Positions 11,174 to 25,342 of a stretch of 64,000 bases of DNA are shown piece after piece. Location: positions 31,249,039 through 31,313,038 of the forward strand of contig NC_054085.1 of NCBI RefSeq assembly GCF_017562075.2. Direction: 5' to 3'. The notes under the pieces were generated by a model. It was not told the origin of the DNA, did no database searches, and was given only the letters and a program-made list of their open reading frames with translations. Position 1 is the first letter of the stretch. Every line of letters starts with the position of its first letter. Both the position numbers and the translations under genes were made by a program. Origin of the DNA: Anopheles merus. Taxonomy: Eukaryota; Arthropoda; Insecta; Diptera; Culicidae.

Positions 11174-12944
11174 GGTGAGGGGAGTTTGTAGGTGTTTTTC
11201 CTTATTCTATTTGCTACTTTATAACTGCTTCTCCGGCGCCACAAACACTGGCGGCACTTTGTATGATCGCGCTTCAAATACAGGGGACGCCGGCGAGATC
11301 GATTCACACTGAGTTATGATACATTTACATTTCTTGGGATAAAAATAAAACCTTCAAAAAAGGAACACTTTTTCACTGTCGCGTAGGCTGCCGGAATCAG
11401 AAATTTAACGATTATTAGTAAAGAAGTTAAAAGTTGAAACTAATTCTTATTCAAAGGAACCACACTAAATTCGCACATTCAAAGCCACTCACTGTTAATT
11501 TAATTCACTTGCTTCATTTGTTTTGTGTGCTTTCGTTCAAAACTTTGTATGATTCACCACACCAACAAGCAAGGGAACGCGCACCGTTTGACGATCCTTT
11601 ACTCGACCGTGTCTGTCTACGACTGTGCGACGTGCTCTTCCGGTCCCGGCATGCCTTTAGTAGACTGGGCCCGGGGTATATTCGTGCTTCATCATCGGAC
11701 TAACCCCCCCCCCCCCCCCCAAACGAACTCTTCGCACATTCGTTTCATTTCCTCTGAGACGAGAGTCGACCACTGTAGGATTGGGGCGTAGACTGGGGCA
11801 AAAATAGCAAAAGTACCAATTTTAACGAGCACATTGATATGATGTCGGCCAATTCGGCAAATAGTCCGGCAAATAGGTGTGGTACAGAGATCACACCAAT
11901 TCAGTTGGAGCCTCACAGGGCTCAGTGGGACAAAACGTCAGTCAAATGAGACATAAAGAAGGTGCAGTCAGAGGCTGTAGAAGAATTTCGAATGGCATTT
12001 AACCATAAACGAAGAGTAATTTAATTTATAGTAAGTAGTTGGGTTTATTGAATGTCATTCAAATGAATACCAAAAAAATAACAGTTTTTTCTACTTTTGG
12101 AAAATTATATCTCAAAAAGGGAAGCATTAATATAAAAATAATTAACAAAAATAGATACAAAATAAATTGTGGATAGTTAAAAACGCCTCAATATGTAAAA
12201 ATACATGTAGTAACGTGTATCGACTGATTGATGGTTTGGTGCCGTGACCAGGAGCAGGTTTACAATACATAGCTCACTGTTACTAATACACGTTTTATAT
12301 TTCTCCCAGCTTGGGAGACTACAATCCCAGTCATTGTCCCAGTCATAACAATTATCAAAAATTTAAAACAAAACCAAAACAAAAAACTCAAACAAATTTT
12401 ACACATGTTTAGTGATTTATTTTTGCTAGAGAAACTTACTTTAACTATATTTTAAGTTAAAATTTGAAAAAAAAGATATTTTGGTGTTACCCAGTTTAAG
12501 GTGTAATAAGTATAATGATGCATTAAATATAACAAATAAATCAATGAATAAACTTATTTATTTTAATTTATGTGTACTGAGCTTCAAATCAATTGCCTTC
12601 GCTTCTTTTAATAAACAATAAATGTAATCTCAAAATTTAAAATAAAATCAAATCTAACATTCTTTTTTGAACATACTGATAAATGGCATTTGAAATCAAT
12701 TTCAAAAAAATATAATAAAAACAAGTCAAACACTTCATAACATTTGTTTAAAAAAATATTTTTATAGCTTTAGACTTTAGGCAATTTCATATTTGTCAAT
12801 ACGAACTCCAGCATAAATTCTTCATACAAGGAACTCCCATTAATCTAACTTCATTTACACACAGATTAGTCAAGTGCTGATCAAAAAGAACAAACAAATC
12901 ACCCAAAATCGTCCAACAGACCAATCCAGCACCTTTACAGCATA

Positions 12945-12948
<4 letters not shown>

Positions 12949-12976
<28 letters not shown>
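12949..12976. repeat. (CA)14 microsatellite
   Basis: Uninterrupted CA dinucleotides. Confidence 0.95.
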
Positions 12977-12977
<1 letters not shown>

Positions 12978-14200
12978 CACGTAACCAATTGTTGACCTAC
13001 GCTGAGCATAAATAGCTTAATGAATGAAACCCGGCGACAAAAACGATTCATGTTTTCGGAAAGGGGGTTCGTTCGTGCTATCCATTCCCCATGACCTCGT
13101 ATTCCAAATTTTTGTTGAACTACTAAAAGCCACAAAACCTTAGTCAGCCCTTGAAAGGGCTCAAAGGGCTCAAAAGAGAAAGGAGAAATAGAAGAATGAC
13201 TTGCTCGTTATGACGTGTGTGTGTGTGTGTAGGCATTCCAAAAGAATATGTTTTTTTTTTTACCACAATAATGCAAGACTGCCGATGATAGCAATATGGT
13301 AAAAGGGTATCATTTTCCTCTACTGCCAACAATTGAAAACTAATCCAAAGGAGTGACTTTCCACACGTGCTCGGGAAAAATTGCCCCAGTCGCTCTGCAA
13401 ACGCCCATTGACTTCAAAAGAATATCCTCCTTCCGGTAATTCACGGCAAGGAAATTGCAAAATACACCCTTTGAATACCACCCACCCACAAATGGTAATG
13501 ATTATTCATCAAATTTACCCCCACCTCTTCTTACTCGCAAACCCGAGCAAAGTGGAGGCGTTGTTACTGCATTCATTCAAACTGCCTTATTTGCTCTTTT
13601 AGAGGAAGAAAAACAAAACAAACACGTCACTACAGAGGCTTCGTGTATCCATTTTTCACAACCACAATTTGAGTTGTTTGTCACGAAAACATGCTGTTAA
13701 TGATGATGATGACCAACGAGCGAAACTACCAGCGGGCAAATAGCACACTTCAATCTGGCCTGCACCAGGCTGCTTCGACCGTCTATCGTCCGATGCTATG
13801 ACAACGTGATTCATTTTCTATCATCGTCAAACGCTTTCCTGGTAGCGCACACTTCTTCACACCATGTGCGAACAACTCGCTGCTGCGTTGATTGTGACCG
13901 CGCGAAAACCTCCCCACCCGGCGTCAATGATCGCGCGCGACAGGGAGTTCAAGGTCACATGGCTGCTGGCAGCATGGAGAGCGAGCGTTTTTATGATGCT
14001 TTACTGTGGGGGATGAGAGAATTAATCAATTCGGACAACCGCAAAAGACCGAAATATGCTTGTGTGTGAGCGACATATATAAAACATTATGTTGAGCGGA
14101 TGTCACAAAATAACAAAACAGCAAATTATTTTCAATTCTTGAATTTGTCCAAGGGTGCAAAAAATTAAGTCTAATGTCGCTTTAGTCATACACTCTCTTA

Positions 14201-14440
14201 CAGGGTTTTTGAGGAGTTCTCATAGATGTGGGACATTTTATAAACTCTTTCTGACGTGAAATGAACTTAATGTAATGGGAATTGGACTCTATAGCACACT
14301 TGAAGGACAAATCCAATAGGAATTTCCAATGAGCCTGTCCAAAAAGGGTACCATAAAGTCCAATTTCCATCGTTTGAAGTTCACTATAAGAAAGAGTAAA
14401 GGAAGTGTCCCACAACTATGAGAACCCCTGGAAGACTCTG
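14201..14440. mobile_element. Foldback MITE, CAGGGTTTTT termini, TA target duplication
   Basis: Left end CAGGGTTTTTGAGGAGTTCT pairs with the reverse complement of the right end (CAGAGTCTTCCAGGGGTTCT). Similarity between the arms continues for about 90 bp (CATAG-TGTGGGACA, ACTCTTTCT, GAACTT, GGAATTGGACT), so nearly the whole 240-bp element is an imperfect palindrome. TA flanks both ends (14199-14200, 14441-14442). No ORF. It resembles the element at 55689-55933 in length, terminal bases and target. Confidence 0.85.
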
Positions 14441-15238
14441 TATGGTTCATATCAACTCCTACTTCTACTGCAACTAGATACTAGACTGAAATAGATCTCC
14501 CCCGGAGATTCCACACAGCATTCGCAATGCAACATAGCTGTTCTACGGCGATCACAGAATGTATTAGAACGGTACCACCACCCCACCTTCCTCAGGAACT
14601 GCAGTGCAATTTTCCAGTAGCCGGCAAACATTACCAGAGCCAAGAGCGAATGTGCTTGGTGCTGCTGTTGCGCTATTCGCACGGGAATTCCGCCCGGGCC
14701 AGTCACTCTGTTTCAATTAAGGGGTGGGAAATAATTATCTACCAACCATTCGCTTCCCATTACAGTGGCAGGCTCGTAACGATTGTATCTGTAGTTTGCA
14801 ATGGATGTTATAATTACACTATAAAAATACTGTGCAGGCAGTCAAATGGTTGCTGAATTGAAAATTATTGTAACAGACTCCTTCTTTTTGAAAACACTGT
14901 CACATATGCTGAAGCCTGTACGTAATTTATGGATAACTCCTTTTGCTCTAAGACGAGAATATCAATCCGGTTTCTTGCCTTTTGCCTTCTATCATTTTCG
15001 TACAAAGCTAAAAATTGAGTAAATAATTATATGAGGTGACTTTTGTTGGGAATGCATCGTTCAGAAGAACGATCCATTCCTTTTTCTACTACTTCTTCTT
15101 CTTCTTTCGCACAACAATCGTGATTAGTTTAGCCTCGCCTAGCTTCTTTTTAATTTGTTCGCATTTTTTGTTACTTGTTTTGGCCTCTTTGTAGCATACA
15201 ATTCCCTAACGCATCGCTCATTTATTCGTTTATAAGCT

Positions 15239-15723
15239 CAAAGAACTAGTGATGGGAAAAATGAAGTTTTCATCGGAATCGATTCCGACTAGCTCCGAAG
15301 ATTTCAGAAATCGATAGTAGGTTCGGGATCAGTTTCTGGAATCGATTCCGGAATCGGCTTCAAAATTGGTTCCGGAATCGGCTCCAGAATTGGTTTCGGA
15401 ATCGGCTCCAGAATCTGAATCGGCTCCGGAATCAGAATCGGGTCCGCAATCGGAATCAGCTTCTACATCTCCAATAAGAATAGGAGTTTGAGTCCAATGA
15501 TGCTTCGCATTGATAGGCACAAATAATCCAAATATACTTGGAGGTAATTCCAATTCTGGAGTCAATTATGATTCCGCTTCAGTAGCAAATAGCGATTCCC
15601 AGATCGATTCCGACGCTGATTCTGATTCCGGAGCCGATTTTGATTGCAGTTTCGTAGTCGAATCGGCTCCCAAATCTATTCCAGAATCGAAATCGATTCC
15701 AGCAACGAACCACTACAAAGAAC
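15239..15723. mobile_element. Non-autonomous hAT-like element 1, filled with GATTCCGGAATC repeats
   Basis: Flanked by a perfect 8-bp target duplication CAAAGAAC (15239-15246 and 15716-15723). The element itself is 15247-15715 and begins TAGTGATGGG; its other end read inward begins TAGTGGTTCG. The interior is dominated by short repeats of the type GGAATCGGCTCC on one side and their inverse GATTCCGA on the other, giving a loose palindrome. An 8-bp duplication and TAGTGATG ends fit hAT transposons. Open frames inside (Ser/Asp-rich) are repeat artefacts. Confidence 0.85.
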
Positions 15724-18700
15724 TCACTCCTGATTTGTTTGCTAATGTAAAGCATCTCGTGTTATGAATCATCTTACAGGATTCATCGTACAAACAAATC
15801 AATCTGTTTTATTATTTTACAAACAAAGACTTTATGTGTTGTTTTTATCAGGTGTTTTAAATATCTATAATAATTAACCTTTAAATTGTACTGTTTTAAT
15901 GATTCTTAAAAGGAATCAATTCAGCACTGATTCCTTTTGAGAACCTTTACTCTGAATATTTAGTTGTGTTTTTTTACACTTTTCAGGAATCAATAATTTA
16001 GTTATTCTTTTTGAGAATTACGACTGACAAAACATATGAATCTGTTCTTTGAAGCATTCCTTTACATACTTCACGGTCAATTATTACGAGTCTTAATTAA
16101 TGATTCTACTGATTCGTGATTCTTTGCTACTTTACCGACTAAAGCTTCTAATGCTTTTTGAAATATGGCGATTTCTTCGACTTAGATTTGGCATGGGAGG
16201 TATAATTCCACACTTCATCGTAAGATCTGTTTAGCGCGCCCACACCCCTCATTTCCCTCGAGAGCGATTTGCGGAGCCATTATTATGATCTAAATCACCC
16301 TTATCGAATGAATAAAACAGTCCCAGCTCGGCTCCACTTCAACACGCTAATTATCAACTCAAACCACAAGCCCTTACACTTCGGTACACTTGCCGGTTGT
16401 CTCCTTAAGCAAGATTATCCTTCTTTTCCCCACCGCTCCCGAACGAAATGACCCATTAATGTCGAGTGCGCACGTTTGTGTATGCACCATTTACTTGCGC
16501 CGTTGCATGCGTACACTTCCGCGCGTTGCAGTCGGTGCATTCGCTCGCGACTGCTGAGCGCGCTAATCAATGTTTGACACATTCTGAAAAGAAACTGCAA
16601 CGCAAAAACGCATTCCCCCAAGGTACTTGGAAACGATTCGCTTCGCTAGTTTTGCAAACACGCATGGTTGCCTGTTGTAGTCGTAGAGAAGATGGGTGAA
16701 ATTATACGCCCGGCAGTGTTCGGACAAAGTGATGTTTATTTATAACAATTATCAGCGGATTTCGTACCGCAAAGAGACAGAGAGACAGCTGGACGGCCTC
16801 CTGCATCCACTCGTGACTGTTGAGGGCCACGCCAGTCGTCGCTGTCACCGTCTGCCGGCATGTGCTGAAGCTGTGAGCTGCAGTTAAACGCAAAACAAAA
16901 ACATACAAAACAACAAACCGCCAGTTTTATGACGATGTTTCGATGTTTGGGTCCCGCTTTGCTTTTGCGCTTTATGACCGCATGATGTATTTGTGCAGAT
17001 CACCAGCCTCGTCGTTCCGGCGGTGACTCGACCGATCGCGAAAGAGTTTTTGAAAAAGAAGTAAGGGAAACCGTTTTACTACCACAAAGGCTACAACATT
17101 TTGGCATGTACCATTTTAAAACACATGGGATCTTTTATTTTTTTCATCAAAAACGCGAGGAAAGCAGGTTTATAACCGTTACATATTTAAACAAAGTGAA
17201 GGTTGGATTCCATGGAATATGCTGGATAAAAGAGATACTTTAGTGTGGCAAACAAAATTCAGTAAAAAAAATGCGCATAAAATGGCGAACTTTAGTTTTT
17301 GGTTAACATATTTTGAGTTTTATCTTAACCGGAACCTTACTGCACACACACATACACACACACACACGAAACAGGTTACAAAGCATGGAAAAGAAAACAG
17401 CCAAGAGGCGCAACAGCAACAACACACGATCGACTGATGATCTTTGCCGCGCTTGAGGATCAGTAGAGCTCAACGAACGGACGGGCGCGACCGACTGCGT
17501 CCACACAAATCTTTCCGCACAAAGAACTTGCCTTTGTATTTTCGACCAGTTGGCTTGGGGGGGGGGGGGTTTTATTGCATCAAAATGATTCTTAGATTCC
17601 ATTCACTCTTTTTTTTTGTGTTTGCGGAACGAGATGGAACTACGATGATGTCATCGGTCGCGGCGGTTTTTTTCGCGGTTTTTAGATCACGTGCACGCGA
17701 GGTTTTATCATTGCCGTGATTTGTCTTGCAAGTGGTATGTTCTTTTTTCTATTCACATTACACCTATACCAAGCTCAAATCCAACCGGCAAACACAGGTG
17801 ACAGCCTCGTTACCGATGCGAGCGAATAAATCTATCAAGTTTCCACAAACACAAACGCAAACACTCTACGCACACTTTATAAAGGATTTGTTTTGCAGTT
17901 TAGATAAAGCAGCAAACAAATCTCTACACACAGCCCGCCAGACAAACAAACAACACTAACAGCAGCAGCACCACCACGGTGGCATTGGGAAAGGCATTTT
18001 CTCAGCATGCTAGATTTTATCACAGGAAAAAAAAACAAAGACTCACAACACTCACAAGAATCACTGAGCCATTGCCTTCCTTATTTACCCCTAATAAGAA
18101 CACTCCTTTCACCGTGATCTTTCTCAGCGTGTCCCTCCTTTCAGCTGATAAATGCAACAAACGCACAGTGGAACGCAACGATGCAGAACGCTACATTCCG
18201 CGCCCCGACCTTTCACAACGTACCGCCACAATCCCTTCTCGCAGTAATACACCTCTACAAACACACACCGGCACGCCGACTCTCGTAGCGGCAGCGAAAA
18301 CGCGATCCGATGCCCTTTGCTGCGTGCGGCCGAATGCGAAGCCGAACCGCGGTACCAGGACGCGGGCGCGCGCGGCAACCCGACAACCACACGAAATGAG
18401 TGACCGCTGCAGCGCGTAATCCGCATCACAGCGCGAACGGGCTATGCACGCAGCGGCGGGCTACCTGGGAGCAGGAACTCAGCAGGCGTAGCCGTCAACT
18501 AAACGCGTCCAATAGACGGGTTGACGTTTGCTGCCTCTTTTAAAACCCGGAAACAGCAAAGCAAATATGCTTTCTCACTCTGGCGCAACGAGATGATGAG
18601 TGACAGTGCGAGAAAGCACGAAACAAAGTGTATTCCTAGCTGTTTCTTGCTTAAGTTGCTGTACAGATTTGCCGTATAAGCTTTCAAAGATTTTAATCCA

Positions 18701-18739
18701 CAACCAGCTTTTCAAACCTATCTAAGTCTACATGTGTGC
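15724..18739. other. Non-coding interval upstream of bestrophin, part 2
   Basis: Holds degenerate GAATC/GATTC-rich sequence (15770-16160), a CA tract near 17343, a G run near 17558, and a GC-richer block (18170-18480) that might include a promoter or leader exon. No coding frame is supportable. Confidence 0.5.
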
Positions 18740-18965
18740 CAGTCTGGTGATAGATTCGTCAACTCGAACGACTGAACAACATGCCCGTCAGGGGTTCAAG
18801 CGCCGAATGGGCCGTGCCCCCATACGTAGGACTGACTATCCTTCTATGGTAATAAATAAGTCCCTGAAAGTCAAGCTCATGGTTTTGGTATATGCAATGG
18901 TACATGCAGGCCTTGAAATACAATGGTTGTTGTACCAAAGAAGAAGAATAAGAAGAAGAAGAAGG
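18740..18965 (+). mobile_element. SINE200-like tRNA-derived SINE, near full length
   Basis: It starts with a tRNA-like head (TCTGGTGATAGATTCGTCAA as box A region; GGGGTTCAAGCGCCGAATGG containing box B, close to GGTTCRANYCC). Then come the body CATACGTAGGACTGACTATC and AGTCCCTGAAAGTCAAGCTC, then GGTTGTTGTACCAAAGAAGA and a degenerate AAG-rich tail. Head, body and tail order fits the Anopheles SINE200 family as I remember it. This is the most complete copy in the window. Confidence 0.8.
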
Positions 18966-20478
18966 AGAACTCTATATATCTTATTTTGTTTTACGGTCAG
19001 AACTCAGGAATTGGACGCTTTAGGCCCGGAGTCTATGACAGCTCGTCCATACGATTTGGCAACATATGCTCCCAAAACATTTTCAAACTCATGTCACGGG
19101 AACATTTTTGTTGTAAGAGAAAAAAAAACACATTATTTCTGATGAATTATCTTGTAAAGATAAAAATGGCAATTTCTTCAACTCAAAACAATCAATCGTT
19201 GTTGGGTAAATACGAACTGCACATGAGAATTACTCATGAATGTGTTAAACTTCTTGATTTTATGCTGTAAAAATGATAAAGCTACACTCTATACAATCAG
19301 AACAAAGTTATTTAATTTAAACATGATTTAAACACGAATCGAAGTATTTGTACAAACAATAACAAGTGCTTGAGCTCAAACGTCAAATGAGGTAACTCAT
19401 CTAGTTCCCAAAGAACAATTTGTTTATTTAAAATGGTGGTCGAAATGAGTTCCCGTTCGATGACGTTAGGCAGTGCTGCCAGCGTCAAAACTGGATTTCC
19501 TTCGAAATTCTTGCTTTTACAGTTTTACAAACTAACTAAAACAATTTGCTTATTTCAACACGAAATTATCTTTGGTGCATGGTTTAGGTTGCCCAAATAT
19601 ACTAGATAAAAACCTATCCATGGAACTCAGAAAGTATGAGGTAAATAAGTATTCAATAAGTGATTTTTGCCTTCTTATTTACGTTCAAGCAAAAGAATAA
19701 CTTTACTTTTTAGTTCAAACACATTCGATAAAAATATTGTATCCTTTATGTAGTGCTTTTAAACATCTATTTAAAAACCAGTAGCCATACTATTTACTGT
19801 ATGAATCCAATTTCTATCTCATTTCTATCGTATTCTCTGGTAACATGCTGTACAAGTGCGAGTGTGTACTCCATATGGGTTAATCCCAATAGAAAATTGT
19901 ACCCTGTTTCATACGCATGTGGTGTAGTTTTCAGGTATATTTTAGACGCATAGTACGCGGTGTATTGTGCGAAGTAGCGTGCGCAAGTGTAATTGAATAG
20001 ATGTTATGCCTCAAGGTCGTTCTATCCTTTTGTGAACACGAACAGGAGCACAATCGTTACCTGTTTTTACACACTGTATTGGTGTGCTTTGTCTCGGTGA
20101 CTGCCACTCATAGGTGGATATGATTACAAAACGGAACTCAGAGAGCAAAAGCAAGATTTTATTGGCTTTTTTTTTCTTATTGTTTGCTTTTAAATGGCAC
20201 TTACAATCCAAAAACTTAAATAAAAACCTTACTTTGCTTAATAAAGGGCACAAGATCGTAAATACGGTACACCTAGACATTTGTTGATGTGTCATGGCAT
20301 TGGCGGTTGAAAAATCCGTTTCTATGGTTATGTAACAGATGATGGTAAACGTTTCATATGAATGCCTTTTAAATGCATACAACGATCAACAACTAGCTAA
20401 AGATATGTTATCAGTTGTAGAAAGTATGGAAAGTCAATAAAATAAGATACAAATTACAAAATTAGACAAACCAGAAAC
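18966..20478. other. Non-coding interval between SINE and ADD1 promoter
   Basis: AT-rich. Short open frames only, none with protein-like features. I see no RNA gene. Confidence 0.55.
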
Positions 20479-20491
20479 AGATGAGTGACGA

Positions 20492-20584
20492 TGACAGGCA
20501 GGATGGCATCGCGGCTGACATGTGGCAGCTGTCATGTGTCAACTGTCACCTGTCAAACGTGAGAGCCGTACGCCATCTTGACAG
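20492..20584. promoter_or_regulatory. Cluster of CTGTCA/TGACAG-type motifs in the ADD1 promoter region
   Basis: Seven TGACA/TGTCA cores lie within 93 bp, about 400 bp upstream of the ADD1 start codon: 20492-20497 TGACAG, 20516-20520 TGACA, 20529-20534, 20543-20548 and 20550-20555 CTGTCA, 20537-20542 TGTCAA, and 20580-20584 at TTGACAG. TGACAG/CTGTCA is the core of TALE homeodomain (Exd/Hth-type) sites; use as such is inference. Confidence 0.45.
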
Positions 20585-20978
20585 CCGCCTTCTGCCGTCA
20601 CGCATCTCTGTCGCTCCCGTAAACAAAGCACACAGCAGACCTGTTTCTTCTCTTTTCCGCCTACTGGAAAGGTTTGTAATAAAATTCGGCGTAGTATTTG
20701 TGACAGCGTCAAAGCAGATCGAAGCGCTCAGTTTTTTCTCGATAAAATGTCTTTCCGTACATGACGCTCCCCGAGCGAGCACCATCTTGGGAAGTGCAGT
20801 AAGTGAAAAAAAAAAACGCGCCTAGCAAAAGTTGCTTGCACCTGTGTGTTAACTTTGAAACAGTGGGCAACGCGCTAAACCCGAAGCTAATTGTCGTTGG
20901 CGCCACGAGTGTTTACCGGATCCGCGTCCGTGCCAGTGGAAATTGCACGAAAAGTTCGAAATTTTTGACACCGCCAAA

Positions 20979-23900
20979 ATGCCAGCCGAATTTTACGACG
21001 AGGACGGTAAGTCAGTGGGACGGACGATGTGCAAGTACAGTGGGTGATAAGATTTTCGTACACGGCGCTACCGGAGAGGATGTAGTGAGTGCAATTGTGC
21101 TAAAATACGGTGGCAACAATGCAAAAGCAATAGAATTTTCTTATTTTCGGCCAACTTATTTTTCGGTCCAAGCTCATACCAAGCAAAACAAAGCTCCCGA
21201 AAAAAAATACAGTGTGTGACAAAAAAACGGCAACACCGGGGTGGTAAAAAATTCTGTACCCAATAGCGCAAAGGTTGCTTTGTTAATTTCGTTGAATTTT
21301 CCTCTCTTGTGAGAGTTTTGTTGCGTTTCGCATCTTTAAAATTCTAAATAAAATATAAGCATGCATTGGTCACTTTAATTTTTCATATTAAATTGTAACA
21401 ATAATTTTAAATTCTTTGTTTTTACTGAAAGAGGATAAAACATTCTTGTTTCTATCGATAAAGTAATTCGAACTACAGTACGAATTCATTAATTGAAATT
21501 TATATGAATTAATTGAACCCTGCCAACTATTGAGTTGTTGCATAGAAATTGGCAAGTTTTTTCATTGATATGTAGTTTTTCTCAGACCATGAGATTTTGG
21601 GGAGTTTTTCGAAAACCGGATTTCCATACAAACGCTTTCATACAATTTGAACAGTCAGCTATCTATTGCACATCCCACAGTAAAGCATACCACTTTAAAA
21701 GCCATCAATTATTAATTTCCGCCTGTAGCATTGTTTCAATTTATTTTACTGAAATCACATAATTTATATTTTTTATATTTTGTGAAGCGGCATTACTCTC
21801 ACGGGTAAACGCATTCGCTTCTACAAATCCAGTCATGGAACGATTCTTATCTGGAGCGTCACTCTGTATGCGTGAATCTTACAGGATTCCATTCTTGCAA
21901 TCGAGATGTTGATGTCATCGAGACGACATCAAGTTGAATCTTCTATTTAGCGTAAACGTCCTGCCGTGGAAATGCCGGCCTACATAGACTTGTGAGACTT
22001 ATTTAAACACCACGCAGCCGGAAGGCCAATCATTCTCTAAGGGGGAGGAACGGTCCATGTGAGGTTTGAACCAACGACGAGCGTGTTTTTGAGTGGCACG
22101 AGTTGTCGACTGTACCACGGGACCACACCTTAGTTAAAGTTGAATATAGATTAGCAAAAAAGGTTTACTTTTCGATTAAAATATCTTACTTCTAAATGCA
22201 AAAGCGATTCGTTGTTTCCATAGAAACGTGACGTGTAGATGAGCATTAGTCATGCAATCAGCAACGTGTTCGATACGAGATTAGTTTTCAGTTAGTCGTT
22301 TTGGGCATTAAACCCCTATCGGTAAAATGAATCAAGTTCATTGTATTGGCAAATTCAATGCGAAATTATTAAATGTATTAAATTACTTGAAAACATAATT
22401 TAAAACTTTTAAAAACTATTCGAACTATCCCAACATTAACAAAACCAACAAATTTAATTTAATCTTTGGTATTTTAAGTGCTTTTTTCCTGCTAAAAAAT
22501 TCCTTATCGTTTGGCGTCCGTTCCAATATTGTAAGCGTATTTTAGAACCATCTTTCTACTTTTGGGTTTTGACGCCTACTACGATAGCGACGGCCTGTCT
22601 CGATAGATTTTCTCTACTAAATTTTAAAGACAAAATATAGCTTTCAAACAGCAATTGATTAAATATTCTGGACTCGACTGTAATCGAGTTTTAGAATGAA
22701 ATATTTCAAAGGGATGAGGGAAAAGCTATATTACAGAGGATTCCTTTACAACCGTGATCTATACGTACGTACGGAACAACTTACGTGGGCTTTGCAAAAA
22801 TGTCAAATTGCATGACAACAATATGAGTGTGCCGTTTGTTGCGTTCATACGTGTAGAAACCATTTAAGCTTAAAAATAAGAAGAGTGTCAATGTTAAAAA
22901 AAACTTCTCCTTCCGTTTTGTGTCGTTGCATCTCGGGTATAAAAAGACCTTTTCGAGTTTCTTTTACCAAGCTCATCGCAAAGTCCATAGTAGCAAAGAA
23001 TGGGTCTAGATAAGTAACGATCCACGTCCGGTTTTGTAGCAGATGCCGGACGCGTTTATTATATAACCACAGTGCATGCTAAAAAAAAGCACAACCAACA
23101 TTAACTAATTTTGGCCGATTGTTCATTTTTTTCAGAAGTGGTCTCATGCTATCATATTTTCAATTAAATATAGTGTAGTCACTCGCTGAGGGGATTTTTC
23201 AAGGGATCTTCAAATTTAGATATTCATCATACAAAAATTATTCAAAATTATTCAAGAGCATCTGTGGACTACGGCCTTCTTTGATCGCAAAATAAATTCC
23301 TGCAAAGATTTCACTGTAATTAAATAAATCTCTTCTCTCCCTCCCCGTTGCTTACAGGATTCCGGCTATCGTTTGAAAATGACACCAGCCCGGACGAGCG
23401 GCAGTACTTTATGCGCGCCTTCCCGAACGTGAGCAAGATCGCGGAGCGCAGAATACACTGCACCACCTGCAATGCGCACATCGGGACGGCCCCGGTGTCG
23501 GAGGCGGTCATCCGGATGCATCCGGTGCTGCGCGTCACGCACTGCCGGAACTGTCACGCGTTCTACAACAGTGGCGACTTCGACAAGGGCGAGGACGGCA
23601 GCGAGCTGTACTGTCGCTGGTGCGGCCAGGGCGGCGAGGTGTTCTGCTGCTCCAAATGTCCGTACGTGTTCTGCAAGAGCTGCATCGTGCGCAATCTGTC
23701 GCGGGCCTGCGTGCAGGATATTGTGCGCAACGAAAACTGGCACTGCTTCGGTTGCGCACCGCGCATCATGTGGCACCTGCGGGCGCAGCACTGGGCGCTG
23801 GAAAACTTTATCGAGAAGCAGAAAAAGTAAGTGATATCGGTTCTGGAGCGTAGCTTCGGGGGGTTTGTTTTTTGCAACAACAGGACTAATCCTCTCATTT

Positions 23901-25286
23901 ACATCCCTCTGTCACACCCAACAGGGAAATAAAGAATCAGGATCTATCGCCCAACGTGATTAGCGCACTGATGAAGAAGGACCGCACCACGTGCTGCCCG
24001 GGAAAGGGCCAAAATCGCAAATCGGTCAATTCGACCGCGACAACGCCAATGATTACATCGCCGGTAAGCGCGACGAAGAAAACGCCCGCCAAGCGCACGT
24101 ACGGTGATATGAGCTGCAAGCGGGAAGGGTCCATGGAAGGCGGCGCGCGGCTCGAACCGGTTGTGAGCATTCCTCCCCTAGCACATTCCATCCTCGGCCA
24201 GCTGGACGTGGATCCTGGCATTGCCGTACCTAGCAATGCCCAAGGGGGCGCTGCTATCGCGTCCTCCTCCAGCTCGGTCGGCTCCCCCGTCACAACGTCG
24301 TCCTCGAGCGGAAAGGCAGCAGGCTCGAAGAAGACGCGGAAATCCTCCACCCCAAACAGCGACAGTGGACAGTCGGCACGGCCCCCGCAGGCAAAAAAGA
24401 AGCGCATGGCGGGCAATAATGAGGTGGTCTGCACGCCGGACATTATGAGCATGCTGTCGGACGATGGGCCCGCCGTTGGCCAGCCGCAGACAACGCCCTC
24501 CCGTCCGCCGATCGTTACCGTCGGCGGCAAACCGCTCGTGCCGATCGCACCGAAGCCGGCCCCATACGTTGATCCGGCCACTGGCTCTCCGATGATGATG
24601 CCCGGCAACGGTGCGCTCCCGGGTCCGATGTCGAAGGTGAACGTACCGAAGCAGAAGGCCATACTGCACCACTCGATACCGCGCAATCTGGCAGTGAGCG
24701 TACCGGGCAGCCGGGTTTCGATGGCCCCGCTAGACCACCCGGAGCAGGTGGGACCGCAAACGGTGCGCGTGTCGTCGACGGCACCGCGCCAGTCGACGGG
24801 CGGCAGCGCACCGATGTACCACACGTTCGAGGGCTACCAGATCGATCTGCAGGCGGCCTCCCAGCAGAGCACCTACCGGCTGCCGAACGGGAAGCTTATA
24901 CTGGTGCGCAAGCAGACGGCCGACGGGAGTGCACAGAACGCTGCCGAGCCGGGACTATCGCCGGTACAGCCGCCCAAGGTTGCGCCGAGCATGTCGGGCC
25001 CGGTTCCGGGCAATCGCTTGCTGAACAACAACGTGACGTCGGTGCCACCCGGTGCTGCCGGTGGGCCGATGGTTGTCCGCAACGGGCAGGAGATGCGTCG
25101 CGTGCCGGCAACGCACGTGCAAAGGCAGCAGGCAATGCAGCACCAGCAGCGTGTCCAAATGCAGATGGCGCAGATGGCCCAGCAGAACGACCAGTACCAG
25201 CAGCAGTTCCAACGCATGCAACAGCGTATGGATCAGCGCACCACTGGCCAGCGCGCGATGGCGCAACGAATGCAGCAGCAACAGCA

Positions 25287-25342
<56 letters not shown>

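Larger units (their letters stand above)
11174..15238. other. Non-coding interval upstream of bestrophin, part 1
   Basis: Presumably holds the bestrophin 5' UTR and promoter, but I cannot place them. It contains a long C run at about 11703-11720, a very AT-rich block (about 12000-12900), a (CA)n tract at 12949-12976, a (GT)n tract near 13217, and the foldback MITE at 14201-14440. No coding frame is convincing. Confidence 0.6.

Noticed and set aside
15329..15767. Ser/Asp/Gly-repeat ORFs on both strands
   Set aside because: Artefacts of the GATTCC-type repeat inside hAT-like element 1.
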